NCBI GenBank assembly: GCA_900708905.1
Contig: CAADRB010000004.1
Coordinates: forward strand, 1,028,740 to 1,092,739
DNA: 64,000 nt
Reading direction: 5' to 3'
Source: Hymenolepis diminuta
Lineage: Eukaryota; Platyhelminthes; Cestoda; Cyclophyllidea; Hymenolepididae
The position numbers and the translations under genes are program-made. Shown here in pieces: positions 12,801 through 27,800 of the stretch (within the stretch, counting starts at the first letter, position 1; every line of letters begins with the position of its first letter). The notes beneath the pieces are model-generated. The model saw only the letters and a program-made list of their open reading frames with translations. It had not been told where the DNA came from and did no database searches.

Positions 12801-15800
12801 ACCTCAGAATATCGAACAGCTCTTGAATTAGAATTATGGAAAGCAAAAGAGGAAGAACGCTTCAAGAACACCTTAAAGCATCGTGAACAGAAAATGCTTA
12901 TGGTATTCGCTCAGGAGTGGAAAAGACGTGAAGAGGAACGGGAGTCGATGTGTAAAAAGAAGGTAAATTTCAGCGTCCTTTAATCCATTAAATTCCCTTC
13001 CTCTATATTGATATTTCTGTTTTAATTAGTCATTTCTAAAGGTAAAATCGATGTAAGAGCACTCATTGTTTGCCGCTTATAATCGAAAAATCGATTGCAA
13101 ATTGTCTAGATATTCTCACATTTACGTAAATAGGAAAACTAGCATGATTTGGTCTTGGTTAATAGTTTATTTAGACACTTCTAAATATGAAATCCATAAG
13201 AGAATGCGTTTTACATAGTATGTGTAATTAAAAATATCTATAGCAAATTGTGTACGTTAGTTCGCTTGTGTACTAGGAATTTCGGTTTTCTAACCCGTTT
13301 TTTTCTGCTTTTAAGATGCATGAATACCAAGTTCTCGAGGATAAACTTCGATCTGTGCTAGAGGACTTAATGGATCGAGAAAGGCAGTTGAATGCCAAGG
13401 AAACTAATCTCAGCGCAATACAGCTAGAACTCGAAAGGAAAATTGAACTTCGTGAACGAGATTTGATGGATAGCGTCCAACGAAAAATTCGAGAAGCTGA
13501 ACAGACTTTAGGGGGGGAGCAACAAAGAAATTCACAATTAAATAATGAGGTTGGAGATTGTTCCGTTACTTTATACCATTTTCTTAATTTTTAATTTCCC
13601 TATTGACTAAATCATAGTATAGAGTTTGGCCGTCTTTTAACTTTATAGGATAAAAATTCCCGTTAAAGATGACTCACTGTATGGTATGTTAGGATCATTA
13701 ATAACATTTACCGATTCCCTTTAAGATTTATTTTTTATCTTGGGGTGAAGATAAAATCCCATAGGGCCGCAAGATGACCTGACATTAAGCCTTTTAAACA
13801 AAATTGCTACCTTCTAGGTTTACTATTTGAATTTTATGCACTTTATTATCATAATTCCAATGTTTTCTGGAGAGTAATGTTTTCCAGCACTCATCTTAGA
13901 AATAAGGGAGGCATTCTTAAAAACCTCCAACTCAAACTTTCTATTATCACGCTTTGATTAGTATTAATCGTGATTTGTTATTTCAATAACTGATCTCTTG
14001 AAAATTTGTCTAATTTCCTTCAATTCATCTTGAGTGAGCACAACTTAAGGGGTTCTGCTAAATTAAACTGTTTGGCTATCCCATTTTTGCTGTTGAATAT
14101 CATTTGAGATCCTTTTACCTTCTCAATCATTGGGAGATGGAATTAAGTGAAACACCAGGACCGATCCTTCTTGATTAGAAAACGGTCAGTAAACATTGAA
14201 CATCGCAGACAGGCATTTGCAGCATTCCAGGGTTAGATTCATGAAATTTAAACTTGGGAACTACTCTTTTGGTAAATATTGTACAACTCGAATGCAAAAA
14301 TCAAATGAAGTAAGACTCTTCAATATCATAAAGTTGCTCTCAGAATTTTTTTGATCACCTCCCCTTTTCCCATTTATCGTACTTTCTGCTAATCGATTTC
14401 GGTTGCTTTTCATAATTCAATTTTGTAAAATTTTTGTAATGCTAATATTAATACAGCTTCTTTTAAGCAAGTTTCTTAATTTAATGTGATTGGAGTTCAA
14501 TTCCATTAATTCATTATGGTTGACGGTGTTAGTGTGTTTGCAGTCAATTACTGTGATCAACCATGGTATTATCAGTTTAAATTGAATGTATGTTCATAGG
14601 GTCTTTCAGTTATCAACCGCTCCTTTCCTCTATATATTTATGATTTCCAAGACTTGGTGGAATAGAAAGCCGAATATTTTATTCTGAGAAGGAATAGTCT
14701 AGTCAATTGTAAATTTATACGTCGTAACGATCAATGCTTAAATCCGTGAATTCAGTGGTGTCACATATTTGATACTCATCAGAGGCACATCCGGTGTACT
14801 ACATTGTCAACCTTAGTGGTTACAACTGTCAAAAGAGGGAGTCTCTCATGAGGGGGACTTCAGAGTGCTTCTTCATGACAAAATAACTAAATACTTGAAA
14901 ACAATTTTCAATCTGCCTTTGAATTTACTTCACCTTAATCTTAAAGATAATGTATCCTCCTGGCTTCCTGATGTTATCATCAAAATATTGTTTTAGATAA
15001 ATAGGCAGATATAAACAAAATTTCCATTCTTGTTTAATTGGTTCTTTGCCCACACTATAGTTACCTTCCAAAGGAAGTTCCATGAAATATGCATTAATCC
15101 ACCGTACCTTGTTTCAAATTAACTTATGTTGGTAGAAATTGTTTTACATTCTCACCTGTGCTAGCTCCCACACCATGTATCAGTTTTTAGGTACTGTAAT
15201 AGTGGGTTATCAAATTTCAGTTGAAAAATCCCTAAACTTTAACAATTAGTATCTGAATGTCGTATTCCCCCATCTGCATGGTCAGGCATTCAATGGCGAT
15301 GATTCATCACCCTAGCAACGTATATGATATAAAGTGGGTCGTGTGTTTGTCATTTCCGAATCAATAAAAAAATGGAGACAAGCAAACGCGAATTGCACAG
15401 GGCTGGGAGTATATAGTCTTGTAGCAATGTATTTCCAAATAATATCCAAGAGGAATAGGAATTAAATTAAATTGCAATCTAGTCCATATTTGGACATCCA
15501 CCTAAAAATTTTTCCCGTGCCGTGAGGCCCTCATTGATGATGTGACTCATGTCGTATGTGAGTGTTTTTGAATGGGTAACTGCTCCTCTTATTGAAATAC
15601 ATATCCACAATCGGTAATTAGATATGAAATAAGGGGAAATTCATGATCAATTAGAGCTTCGTAATAGTTCAAGTTCAATTCTAAAAAAACGAATTCATCC
15701 TTAAAGGTAAAATATCTATCTTAAGTTGAAGAATATCATTTGAACAGTAAGAATATTAAACCCATAACAACCAATAGATTTAATATTCAAGAGACGTCTT

Positions 15801-18800
15801 GGGAAGAAGACTACGGCATAGGACTCACTGACGTAGGATTCAGAAAATTTGACATAGTAACACCTACCAACTTTACTAAAATCAAGATAGAAAGGTGGCA
15901 GAATAATGATGAAGATAGAGTTGTATTAGAAAGGCACTAGGAGTCGCCTTTTTCACAGGTAGTCAAGTGGAAAACTTAAATGAATTGCTATCAATGAGCG
16001 TACCATTGGTTTATAGTGCAGTATACAACAAATATCCTGCATGGGAGCCAGAAACCATGTTTGATCTTTACCACATTGTGTTATTGCACCAAGTTATAAT
16101 TGTGTGAATTGCCAAACGTCTTTCGGGATATATGAGACAATATGATGAAGCCATTTATTCTCTTGTAATCGCCACTCAGCGAGAATTTTTTGTCTGTCAC
16201 ATGTCTGGATATAACAATAAGAACATTTCTTGCATAAGAAAAATGAATGTTCATATTCAGCTCTAAATCGCTGTTAGTTCTGTTACGCTCTAAACATCTT
16301 TGCTTGACATTTCTTTGGCAATCAGAGGGTACGGTTTCATTTAATCAACCTCTCAGTTTTATTCAGTGGTCAATCAGTTCCGAACACTGTTGTTTTGAAC
16401 CTTTACTTAAGAATTTGGGGATCAGGTCATGATCTTTGGCCTTTAGAACGAACTACGCTATTAATTAAAGAGCTGATATCCCGGTAAATCTAGAATTGTT
16501 TCACCCCTTTTTCGACCACTACTCCTCTTGTTTAGGGGCTTCTACAAGATCAAAATTTTTCATTTTATTTGTTTACTTTGTCACGGATAATTTAAATAAA
16601 TACTGAAGATAAAGTCTACTAATATCTACCTTATGGTAGATTTAAAGTCCGCAAGAGAAAAATTTTATTAAAATTGCAAATAAGAAAATTTAAGTGTTGA
16701 GATCTATCTGTAAATTTAAACAAAACTAAATGTTTAATAGGGCCAAAAAATGTGTGGTCTTTGTTCATATTTGTTATCCTAGGCTTCTTTCTACATTTCA
16801 TTAGCGTATTAAGTAGGTCAATTTTTAGAAAATTAAGATCTGTTATTTAGATTCTACAGAAATTCCCGAGCTGTACTTGCGCGTATTTTCAGTCGGTGAA
16901 TGTAGTTTATTTAGACGTATTTGGTGTGCCCCGAAAATGCATGTACTATTTAGTATTATAAATCAAGAGGCGACTTAATATTCACCTTCTGTATTACTTC
17001 TTCTGGTTTGGTAGTTACTAATATAATATTTGGAGATATAAGCAAATTACTTCGACTGAGTAAATTTTAAACTTCATTGTAACATCTTATAAAGCAGAAT
17101 TTTTGGTCGAAGTAACTGACAGTTCCATAAGATTAAAATTCTGTTTTATTTTTTTCATGTTTTAACTTTTAATGAACACAAATGAAATTTTCGTCTACTT
17201 GAGCACATCCTTTACTCTCCAATGAGACACGATATCTAATTCAGTAGTGTTTATCATTATATAAAGACATTTTAAAATATTTCGAAAGTGGGCTCTTTTT
17301 GGCTCCCTAATCTAAATCCTCAAAAGCAGTTAAGGGAACATTAATTCGAGACATACTCCACCTTCATTAAGTGTTCATTTTGAACTAATTAGAGGAACGG
17401 AAAAAAAATAAGGGCTGTCTTTAATTTCCCTAATAGTCATACTGAAAGGGGGGGAGGGGCATCGTCGGATCAAAATAAATCCATATTAGTTGTCTTTATT
17501 AATTAGCAATTTAACTAATATTTAGATCCTTTGCAACAAGTCGACTATCTTTTTTTTGTTTCTCCTTAAACAAAGTGATAAATTATAGCCAAAGCAATAG
17601 TACCTACTCTACCAGAGTGTATATGAATAAGTCATAGTTGTATGAGCTAGTACCATCCTGTTTTCTCGGCCTTGGGAAGAAATAAGTTGAAGTTGTGTGA
17701 CCGAGCATACTAATTAACCAATCTGCCAATAGGCATCAATGATAAAAAATTTGCTCAACAATCCAGGGGACAAATTAGGAATTTTAAATTTTGAAATATG
17801 GAGCAGTGAATTGCCCATTAAGTAAACAGAATTTACAACGCGAAATCGAAAATCAAATAAAATAAGTCTTGATGTCATGACTTTACCCTCAATGTCTTTT
17901 CGAACCTATTCCCTTTGTCCCTTACTGGACTTTACACGTATGTGACCTCAGTTGCTTACCCATGATGAAAAATTGTACTTTTTATCTTGCCGTGAGTTAA
18001 ATTATAAAACTTGTTTAATCATTTTAGTATTCAATGATGTTTCGTGCTTTTCATAAAATTGCTGGTTTTTCAAACTTCGGTATTCGTAAAACCACGTTAA
18101 TCAGCTGCTGTCAAATGTTCTATCTTTAAGCCAGGTTGGAATTCCATTAATCCAGCGGCTTTCGTCTGTAAGGTTCCAAGTTCCTTGATCGTGCATATGT
18201 CGGTTGTCTATTCCGGAATTGCAGGTCATAATATTTTCAAAGGTCCAATAGTCATTTTTAGTGGATAATAATCATCATGTCCCCGATAAACTTTGTTCAT
18301 TTGCGAAATAACTAACGTATACTCGAGAAATTGTTGTTGATATAGTCTATTCTATCTGTCCTTGTGTAGTCTTGCTTTGCTGTTGACTCATCGACGTTGA
18401 TGAATGCATGACGGGTGTGGAAAGTGCTCAAAGTTAAACAAGCTATTGACACATCTCCATTGTGATTGGTTCATGTGTTATTAACCATTTTCCTATTTCC
18501 CTGTATATTATTTGAACCGCATTTTGGTAAACAAAGTCTAGACGGCATTATTCTTTGTCATCTGTCTTCCTCATTATCATAAATGGGTCTAGTCTCGGTT
18601 TTCTCATATTTTCGAGTTTGGGCAGATCACTAGAACCAAAATGATCACTGGGATAAAGTTCTAGCTGAAATTAGATGTTAAATCTACCTGCTGAATTGTG
18701 TGGTTCTTTTTGTGAGCTTTGCTTACTGTTTTATCTGTCACTCATTCAAGATATATCTGATTACGTTTTATTTCCGGAGACTTGCTACCAAAACTAATTG

Positions 18801-21800
18801 TAAACTGCCTTTTTCATCGGATTTGAATATGGTTGCTTGATTTTTTTCTCATATGCCTTGTCACATGTCATAAGTTCACACGTTGAGGTAGTTGTGCAGA
18901 CAGACAACTTCACCTCCTAATTTCATTTTGAAAATTGGCATCTTGTTATTCCTGCTTATCTTTTTAATTTGCTTAATATGATGATATAATTTTAAAGGTT
19001 TCACCTCAAAGATTTCTAATTCTGGAAGCTTTATGCTCTTTACATCTTTATATTCACGAAAATATGGGATGTGTAAAAGGAATCCACACTGAAACGTCTA
19101 TGATAGATATATTCGTATTTTTATCCCTACTCTATTGACCGATGGCTGGAGTTGCATTTTGCTGTAATGTTAAAGGACTTTGTTTCTAGTTTCTGCTGCT
19201 ATGCTCTAGATACCCACCAGACTAACTACAGTTAACCCAGGCCTGAAGAGAGAAGACAGTGTGTTATATGTATTGATATAACGAAAACTATATGAATAAA
19301 AGTAATCTTTATGTGTTTACTGGTCAACCCAACCCCGAAATTGTAAGGATTAACTATCAAAATGTCAAAGCGGCATGGGTTCACATTTTGTAAAGATTAA
19401 TTAGCGACTTGGAAACCGTCTGCTGGATATGAACTTTTCATTCCAAGACAAAGCATAGACTGTTTGCTGATATCCTACCTCACTGTTTGCTGTCCATTTC
19501 TTGACCAATAATTTATTAATGGGAAGCTATAATTGGGTTTTCATATTTTTACCGTTGGTTAAAATAGTAGTTAATCCCTCTATAAGCTTAAAGTATTTGG
19601 GCAGGTCTTATCATTTTATTATCGGATAAGGAGCTAGACAAGATGCCAATTTCTTTAAGATTATACGGATTCTTTTAATTTGATGTCACTTTTTTCTAAT
19701 ATACTTTCACATGAGGTTGTATGGCGAAATGGTTGTCACGCCTAATCTAGTTTGAAGTTGGTGTCTAAAATTTCTAAATAAAAAAATACGCTATCACTCT
19801 ATCTAAAAACTGTACTTTGAATGTGAACTGGTTTGTAGAATAAGCAATCAGGAAAATGTGAATTAGAACTTTCAGTAATCTAGTGCAATTTTCGACTCGA
19901 TGCTGTCTAAATCTAAACTGAAATTAAACTTAACAAACTCACCTGTCTGAAGAAGTAATTTTAAGCAGAAGAGGAAATTTAATGCTCGAACGGCAGTTTT
20001 AACTTTTATATCCATTTCTCTATCTTATCATTCTTAATTTAAACTATAATCAAGAGTAATGTCGTAGCCCCACTGATTGAGACGTACACATTCGTTCATC
20101 CCTTCGTTAGACAGTATCAATGAATGGTTGATCATTCAAATCACCGGGTCTCGATTCCGTGATCTCTCGGTTTTCTGGAGAACACATTTTCGCAATAGCA
20201 TATTTGTATTTTTATACTTTCGTTATTGAAATTTTCATATAAATTTTGATCTTATTAAATGATTTAGTATTATAGATTCATTCTTTTACTGTCCAGGGTT
20301 GGTAGTCCGTCACTTTAAATATATGTAAATGCATCTTTCAAAATACGCAGTCTTAGTCTCCTAGTATTATTATTATTCATTATGATAATAAATTATTTTG
20401 ATAGGAATGTTAATCTTCAAATCATTGCTTGAGTCTTGGTGGAAATTTAAAAAGAGTTTGAATATAGCAGCCTCAGAAAATTGTCTGTTAGGAGCTATAC
20501 TTCCTTTTCAAAATTTTAAGTGGTTTTCTGTGTTATTCTTTTTTTATTAAAATTTTCAGATCAAACTTGGACTCTGCTAGCAAATAAGTTTTGAAATGAA
20601 TATTTGTGTCGTCGTGTCCCAGGCTAACTAGTCCTAACTCATAATTCTCTTCTGTGCGCGAAGTTCTCCCTCTGGTTCCCTATGCTTTGTATGTCTTTAT
20701 GATATGTCCTTATTCAACCTAAGGACCTTTTGTATTTATCTAGGGGTGTGGTGACCTTAATAGATATAATTGCATAAATCCCCACTGGGTCATTTGCATT
20801 CTAACTAATATTAGTCTGAAGACATATTCCATGGCGTTCAGCAAATAGGTACATTACTTCAAGATATGACAAGGATGCAAGAAAATAAATCCAGTTTTGA
20901 AATTGTTTGAATAATCTAGCAAATTAAAGCATATTGAATATGCCTATTACATTTTCCGTTTCATTATTGAAAGTCCTCATTTCTACCAATGTACTTTTAC
21001 TATTACTTTTCGATTTTCTCCGATTTTATCTCTTGATTTAATGTGTGAAGTTTGATTTTAAATGGGGACTTTAACGGAAGCAAATTCAGTCCTACATTTG
21101 CTCCAAAGTGATCTCATTGCATGTGTTCATCATCAACCAATTTATAGGTTAAAGGAACTGTAAAATTTGGGTTAAGTTTTATTCCCGAAAATCTGTTGCC
21201 TAATAAATAGTCGTTTATATGACCGATGTAAGAGTCAACCTGTTTTAAATATTTTCTACTCATTTATCAAGAACATATCATCTGAGTTTAGTTTGAATAT
21301 CATCTTATAAAGATGTTTTTAACTTTTTCTCACCAGTCCCTGATGAAACGCTATATTTGGATTTAGATTGCAAGTTGATGTTTATGAATTTGTATACATT
21401 TGTCTAAAAAGACTAACTGTCAGGTCTTCTATCTTTATTTATTGCTTTTTCAATTATTTCTTTATTTCGAAATTTGCCAAAATAAAAGTAAAGTGTACAA
21501 GTAGTTCAGCTTATCAGACTAGAACGAGTGTGTCCTATAGTTAATATGCTCTCAGAAAGTCGCTGATAGACTTTCAATTTTTATGATTGTTTCACCGTAG
21601 ACAGACAAACAGACGCCACGATTATTGATAATGTTCAGAGATGAGGTCATGCGTTCATCTATGCCCCATATTGGCTGATATAATATTTGAATTGAACTAA
21701 TTGGATACTAATGTCTTCGCAGTAATTAGTATATAGTAATATCTTTGGTGATAGTAGCCAGCTCGTTTAAACCATCTTGTCAAATAATAGTTAAGCGCGT

Positions 21801-24800
21801 AAAGAATGTGTAAATATTGATTAATGTGATCAGGAGTGGGAAGTAGCGGAAAATTGATTGAATAATAAAGGGAGTAAGTACATATAGAATTAGACTTATT
21901 AAGTTGCACATGTTGAGATGGGAACAAGTTTTACTAATGTGTTTTGTACCATTACATTCTTTCTTCCTCTTTCCTTTCAGTTGAATCTGTTGAGAGAAAG
22001 ATGCCAAGGCTTGGAGGAACGTCTAATCATGGAACAACAGTTAAAAGCCACCACTACCACTACTACTGCATCAGCTGTTCAACCCATCGACACCAGAGAG
22101 ATTATTGATCGATCTAAACGCGATGAGGAAGAAATCCGACGTCTACAGTTTGAGTTAGTTCGTTTAACCACCGACTTGACCAATGCTCAGAGTCAAATAT
22201 TCTCCCTTGAACAGAGATTAGATGGAGCTTTACGTGGACGTCTAAGATACAAGGATCTCTGGACTCGAGCATTACAAGAGGTGACTAGATTGAGGCAAGA
22301 AGCGACAAATGCGACAAAATTAGAACTTCAGCGTAAAGAGGCTGAAGTTGAAGGATTGAGAAAAGAACAAAATCTTCTACTTCGTGCTGGATCCTGCATG
22401 GTTCTTCAAAATAACCCTGGACAGAGCAATGGAGACTATGCTCAACGGTTAGTTACTTTTCATTATCTTTTTGGATGAAATTGTTAACAAGTGGTAATGG
22501 AAAGTGACATTAAAAGCGGTTGTGAATCTGTATTTGACTCTATAAATGGTGGCTACTAAGTTATCTGAAGGCTAATGAAACACTTAGTTAGAGAGTGGAA
22601 AGAGTGGAAGATAAATTTAAAACCATGGATACTAATGAACCAGTGGAATAGTTGAAATTCTGAACTCTGTGCTTGCTTAATTAGTTGAGATGATTTGGAA
22701 ATTGTTGAAAGGTTAATTACTTGTGTGTTTTATAAATAAAAATGAGAAGGGACGGAAAATTTGCGGATGCCACACCTAATGGTCCACGTCAAATTAGTAA
22801 ACGATAATGCTTTCTTGCTCTCCTCTCTATAGAATAAGATCCGCTTTCCCTATACTGATCATTTATGTGGCTTTTAAACTTGATATATAATCCTGATCGT
22901 ACCATTTGTTGTAATACATCCTGAATTATTTATTTCCATTTTAAAACTATCAAATCGGAAAATATGACCACAATAACGGATATCTGCAGATGTTGGTAGT
23001 TGGAACGCAAATTTATGCATATATATCTCTTAAGTGTTTATAATCAAGCATACTTTTATATTCGTAAATGCATTCAAAAGGAAGTAAGAAGCGAAATATG
23101 GATCCCCTTCAAGAGTTGGTGTTATTGTCTATGGTTGATGTGAAGTTTAGGCGGTCCCAAAGCTTCTATAATCTCACATGGTGTATTGCTGTTGATCATG
23201 CTTTTCTAAAGTTGGTCTTCACCGCTCATTTGTTTAGAATGACCCATAGATGTCGATCGGTGTTCAATTTTTATCTGATTGAATCAATTAACCACAAGTT
23301 TAGTATGTGCGTTTAAGGATTTAATGTAATGCTAGGTTATGTAGACCAGTTCCCCATTATTGGAAAAAGCCGATTGGCACTACGAAGGTAGCTGTGGAGC
23401 CCACTAAAAGTTTATGAAATATATGTATATACAGGTATCTGAGGGCTCTCATACTTTTGTAATTTTAACTAACCCGATAATAATTATGTATTTTTTATAT
23501 CACAAGATCTCATGGCAGATAATACCATAACTAGTGAAATGAAAAGACACGCTCTACTAGTGTCTGTGAAGGCAAAACACGGGAATTTAGAAATTGCAAG
23601 GTTTCTAAAAGTCATCACAGCTTTGGTTTGCAAAGTTACAAAGGGACTGCTGAATGAAAACAATGGAGATGAACTGGACGTCACGAGGAAGAAAAAAGAC
23701 CATTGTCAACGCTCTGCTGACTCACTCACTCGGAATATCTGAGTTTGTGAGAAGGGTGCATGGCATGGCATGATGGACAAAAATCGTGGAAAGTCAATGC
23801 ACGACATCTTGCCAAAGATCTTCAAGTGTCTGAAGGAACAACAATGTATAAGGAATGTTGTTCATCAAGATCTGGGATCTCATACGTCCTTAGGCGAGAT
23901 CAGTTTACGTAGACAAAAACAACTCAAACAGGTTGAAGCACCTAGAAGAAGAGGTTTGGTATTTCTCCGACGAAAAAAAACTTCGATCAGGATGAAAAAG
24001 TCAATCGAAGAAATGATAGGTGGCTATGTGCGAACAGATTCCACTGAAGTTGCAACCGTTATGCATGTACACGAAGCTTCCAGCAATAGTGATGGTTGTC
24101 AGTGTTGTTAGTAATCAGGGATGGACACATCATGACTCCTCAATTTTTTTTCCACAGGGCCTTAGATGGCGATGCCAATATCGAGACTCTTCAAACCATT
24201 GTTGTTAAGCCTCATTGGATAGACGGTATAGCCAATGCAAGACTCTCTTCCCCCTCTCCCCATGTCTTCCAACAAGATTCCACTCCATCCCATTTTGCTC
24301 TCAAAACTCGAGATTAAATGGCAGAGAATTTTCATCATCATGTCACACCAAATCTATGGCCGCTTCCTAACTCATCCGATCTTAATCCTATTAATTATTA
24401 CATGTGAAGTGAGGCAGGACGTGATTGAAAAGGAAGTTAGTAAGTATTCCATAATACCACATCCTCCTTTGATGGAAACAATACCCCGAGGAATGGTGAA
24501 TATAAAGGCTACCTGATCAAAGTCGGCAGTCGCTTTCAGACTCGATTTGAGTAGATGATAGAAGTCGAAGGAGGATATATGGAATAAAACCTAGATTAAT
24601 AGACATTATGTTATTTGTGTTGTTAGAGGAAATTGTAAGTTTCAACCATAAACAGTTTCATTTTCTGTTTTTTCTTAAAGTTCGTAAGGTGGCCTTAGAT
24701 ACCTTACCCATCTTTTATACTTCTATTCTCTAAATACTGTCGCTGAAACCTATTCGGTGATGTTTCCGTATGAAGATTGACCGCTCGAAATTAATGGTAA

Positions 24801-27800
24801 CAAGGCTTATTTCGAACACGTCCCTGTTATATCCTGAGTCTCCTAGTGGGTACCTATTACAGAGAGGCTGATAACAAAATCTCCCTAGATGTCTTGATTA
24901 TGACAAAACATATCAGCTGAGAACCACACAAATCGTCTGAGTCATATCTCTAAGATCAACCTTGCTAGACCTAGGGGAGCACGTGCGACCTGCATGAGAA
25001 ACTTCCGATGCACTTGTGCTCCCTTTTTCTCCAATAGTGCAACAAAAGATACCACGAGTTCAAACATCATCGGCCACTCATGTTGGTCAATGATATTCTT
25101 CTGCAAAATAATACCCAGATTATTTGTTCTCCCTTTAGAGGTCCTATATTGTACCCCATTTCATTTCAGTACATCTAAAATCTCTTCTGTATATCTTTGT
25201 AAAATTGCACCACAAGATGACGGTTGGTAAAAATTTATCTTGATTTATTACATTGTATATCATTTTCTGTAGAAGTTTATTGTGAGTAATTTTAAGTAGT
25301 AAAAATGATGTAATCTTATCAATCTGACATCTCGTTCCATTCAGTGTCTAAATCAATTGCAGTAGCAGCTGCAGGCCAAATTTAGTACCTCTGATCTCAC
25401 AGATCATTTTAACAAGGCATTAATCTCATATGTACTCATATTCCCACGTCCTTTCAATATTCGTTTATTTGTTCTTAGAATCCCCTGCTACGATATTATT
25501 CAATTGATTTGATCAACGTGATCTGTTACAGTGATGAATAAAGCTATTACTATTACATTCATTGGGAGTAGGATAAAAGTTGAAGAGTTATTTCCTGGAA
25601 ATTGCTGATTTATCTTGGGCTATTATTTGTACCGCTTTATTTGACTGACTCGTACCTCTTCGCGTCCTAATTCTCATGTAAAGATTTTGATTTATTTCTT
25701 ATTGACGAACAACGGATGCGAAATCCTCAGTACCTCAGTAGGCCCTCTTTATCACAGTCCGGGTTCCACGCGCCCAATTCTGACGATTTTTCTCTTTCCT
25801 TTTAATTTCCAATATCTTCCAACTTTTCCCTCCTTTTCACTCTCATTCGTTTCTATTTGTTCAATATGACCCTACTTAACCCTTAGTCTTATCATTTGGA
25901 AGATCGCTAGTTTTCTAAGTGGTCTCATAATACTAACTCGGTCGAGCTCTTAAGAACCTGTACTGCTGAAATTAGGGCTAGTTTACCTAATCGATTCGAA
26001 ACATTTGGGTATATTACGTTCAGGTAAATCTTAGCTTTTAAAACTGTTTTCTAAACATTATTTCGTTCAAGAACTAAAAGGTTGTTTCCCGTTCATCCTT
26101 TGTGTCTTCTCTCAGTCCTGTATGAACATTAGTGGAGATTCTATGGATCTCTCTGCGGGATGAAGATGGGATTATGTAGCATATTGGGAACTACGTAAAA
26201 AAGCCCAGTTCCCAGAAAGAACATTTGATTCCTATATTGCGTCGTATTATTTTGAATCAATTAACGACTTTTTGATCGACAAAATGGACACTCGTAGGTG
26301 GAAAATAAAGTTATGCTTAAGTCTCGAAGAGAGTTTATCATGTGTTCCGACACCGAAAGCTCAGATACCACAAACTGAATCATTATAGCTTTACATTTGC
26401 TATAAAGTTCGATCTCTTTACATGAGTTAAGGATTCATTTGGATTTTGAAAGTTCTAACTGCACTGGTGACGTATCAATAAACCTCCATGTATCGAGATT
26501 GCTAATCACATTGATTAACACAGGTCAGTAACAGAATGAATGAATGTGGGTTATTTGATTAGAGCTATTGGAAGAGACTTTCTTTCGATAAGTTTTTGAT
26601 TTATTTTAAGACAATCCGCTCTGTTTTTCGCATTTTGATTGCTTTGCAATACCAGTAAGTAATCTAGCAAAATCGGAACGTTAGCACACGTTCACTTGCT
26701 CTTGTTTTATACCAATACTTCTGGCGAAAATATTTATGTTTTCTTCATGGCGCTTGTGTAAGATTATACGAAATTGTTTTCGCTGATAGAGAATGAGGAT
26801 TCTATTTCTTGCTTCCGGTTAGTGTTCATTTATTAGGGGCGGATTTGTTCAACACTGATAATCCATCATTCCTGTAAGATATTTAAGCTCACCTCAAATG
26901 GAGTTATATCCCAACACTTTTAGTTACTTGCCTAATAGATGTTGCTTTGGTTGTCAGTTTATGTCCTTTCGTGCCTCCATAGAAAAAATGAATGCAACTT
27001 GAAAGTTCTTTGCTCTACTACATTTGGCGGATAAACTATCTTCTCTGTTTAAACTTCCCCGTTTGATCTCACTCGATCTGTATCAGAAGTACTTTTCAGT
27101 TTTCTACGGTTTCACAGATTTAGGTGATATTTATTGGTCATTTTGTGTTCTCGATTAACAATTATTTCTGAGATCTTAGTTTTTCATTCATTCTAATTCC
27201 TTAATATCTTTTAGATTGCGAAATTTTTCAATCCTCTATATCTTTATACGTGAATTTGTTTGTATCTAGTTCGTTGCCGTCTTTCTTGGGAGCAATTTTT
27301 CACTGTAGACCTTCTCTATGACATCTCAATTTTGGTTAAATAAATTTAGCTTATTATCTGAAAAACGATTAAATCATACTGACCGCGATTCCTTAATCCA
27401 ACTTTCTAATAAAGAGGTCGTTCAGAATGTTGTTTGAAAAGGTCTTTGATTTCGAGCCATCTTGCTCACCTATTCCCTATCTTGATTTTGAATTCCTTTC
27501 ATCAAAAATAATGGAGGAAGAACGCAGAGAGTTTAGCGTCAGTACTTTTATTAGGAAAGCACAGTGGAGACTATTATCTCATAAATGATAAGCTAAAAGT
27601 TTGCTTGATGAAGGAAAAGGTGTTAGGTCGGTTTAAGACTTGAGGCTCATAGGTAAACAATTTAAAATATCAAATTAAAGTATGTGTATAAAAGTCATGT
27701 TAGCACCACTGACTTTATTCAATACCAATAAATAATTGTATTGTAATTCTATTCACCCCTTACCCTAGTTTTATATTTAATGTATTACATTTTCATTTCA

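Larger units (their letters stand above)
13550..21980 (+). other. CEP120: CEP120 intron 9, 8.4 kb
   Basis: The donor GTTGGA is weak, the acceptor TTCCTTTCAG strong, and the exons join in phase (LNNE to LNLLRERC). The intron contains the coding remnant at 15725-16487 and part of a possible dispersed repeat at about 20618-20745. Otherwise nothing was recognised. Confidence 0.75.

Noticed and set aside
20085..20165. tRNA-like B box (GGGTCTCGATTCCG)
   Set aside because: No A box at proper spacing and no cloverleaf could be drawn.
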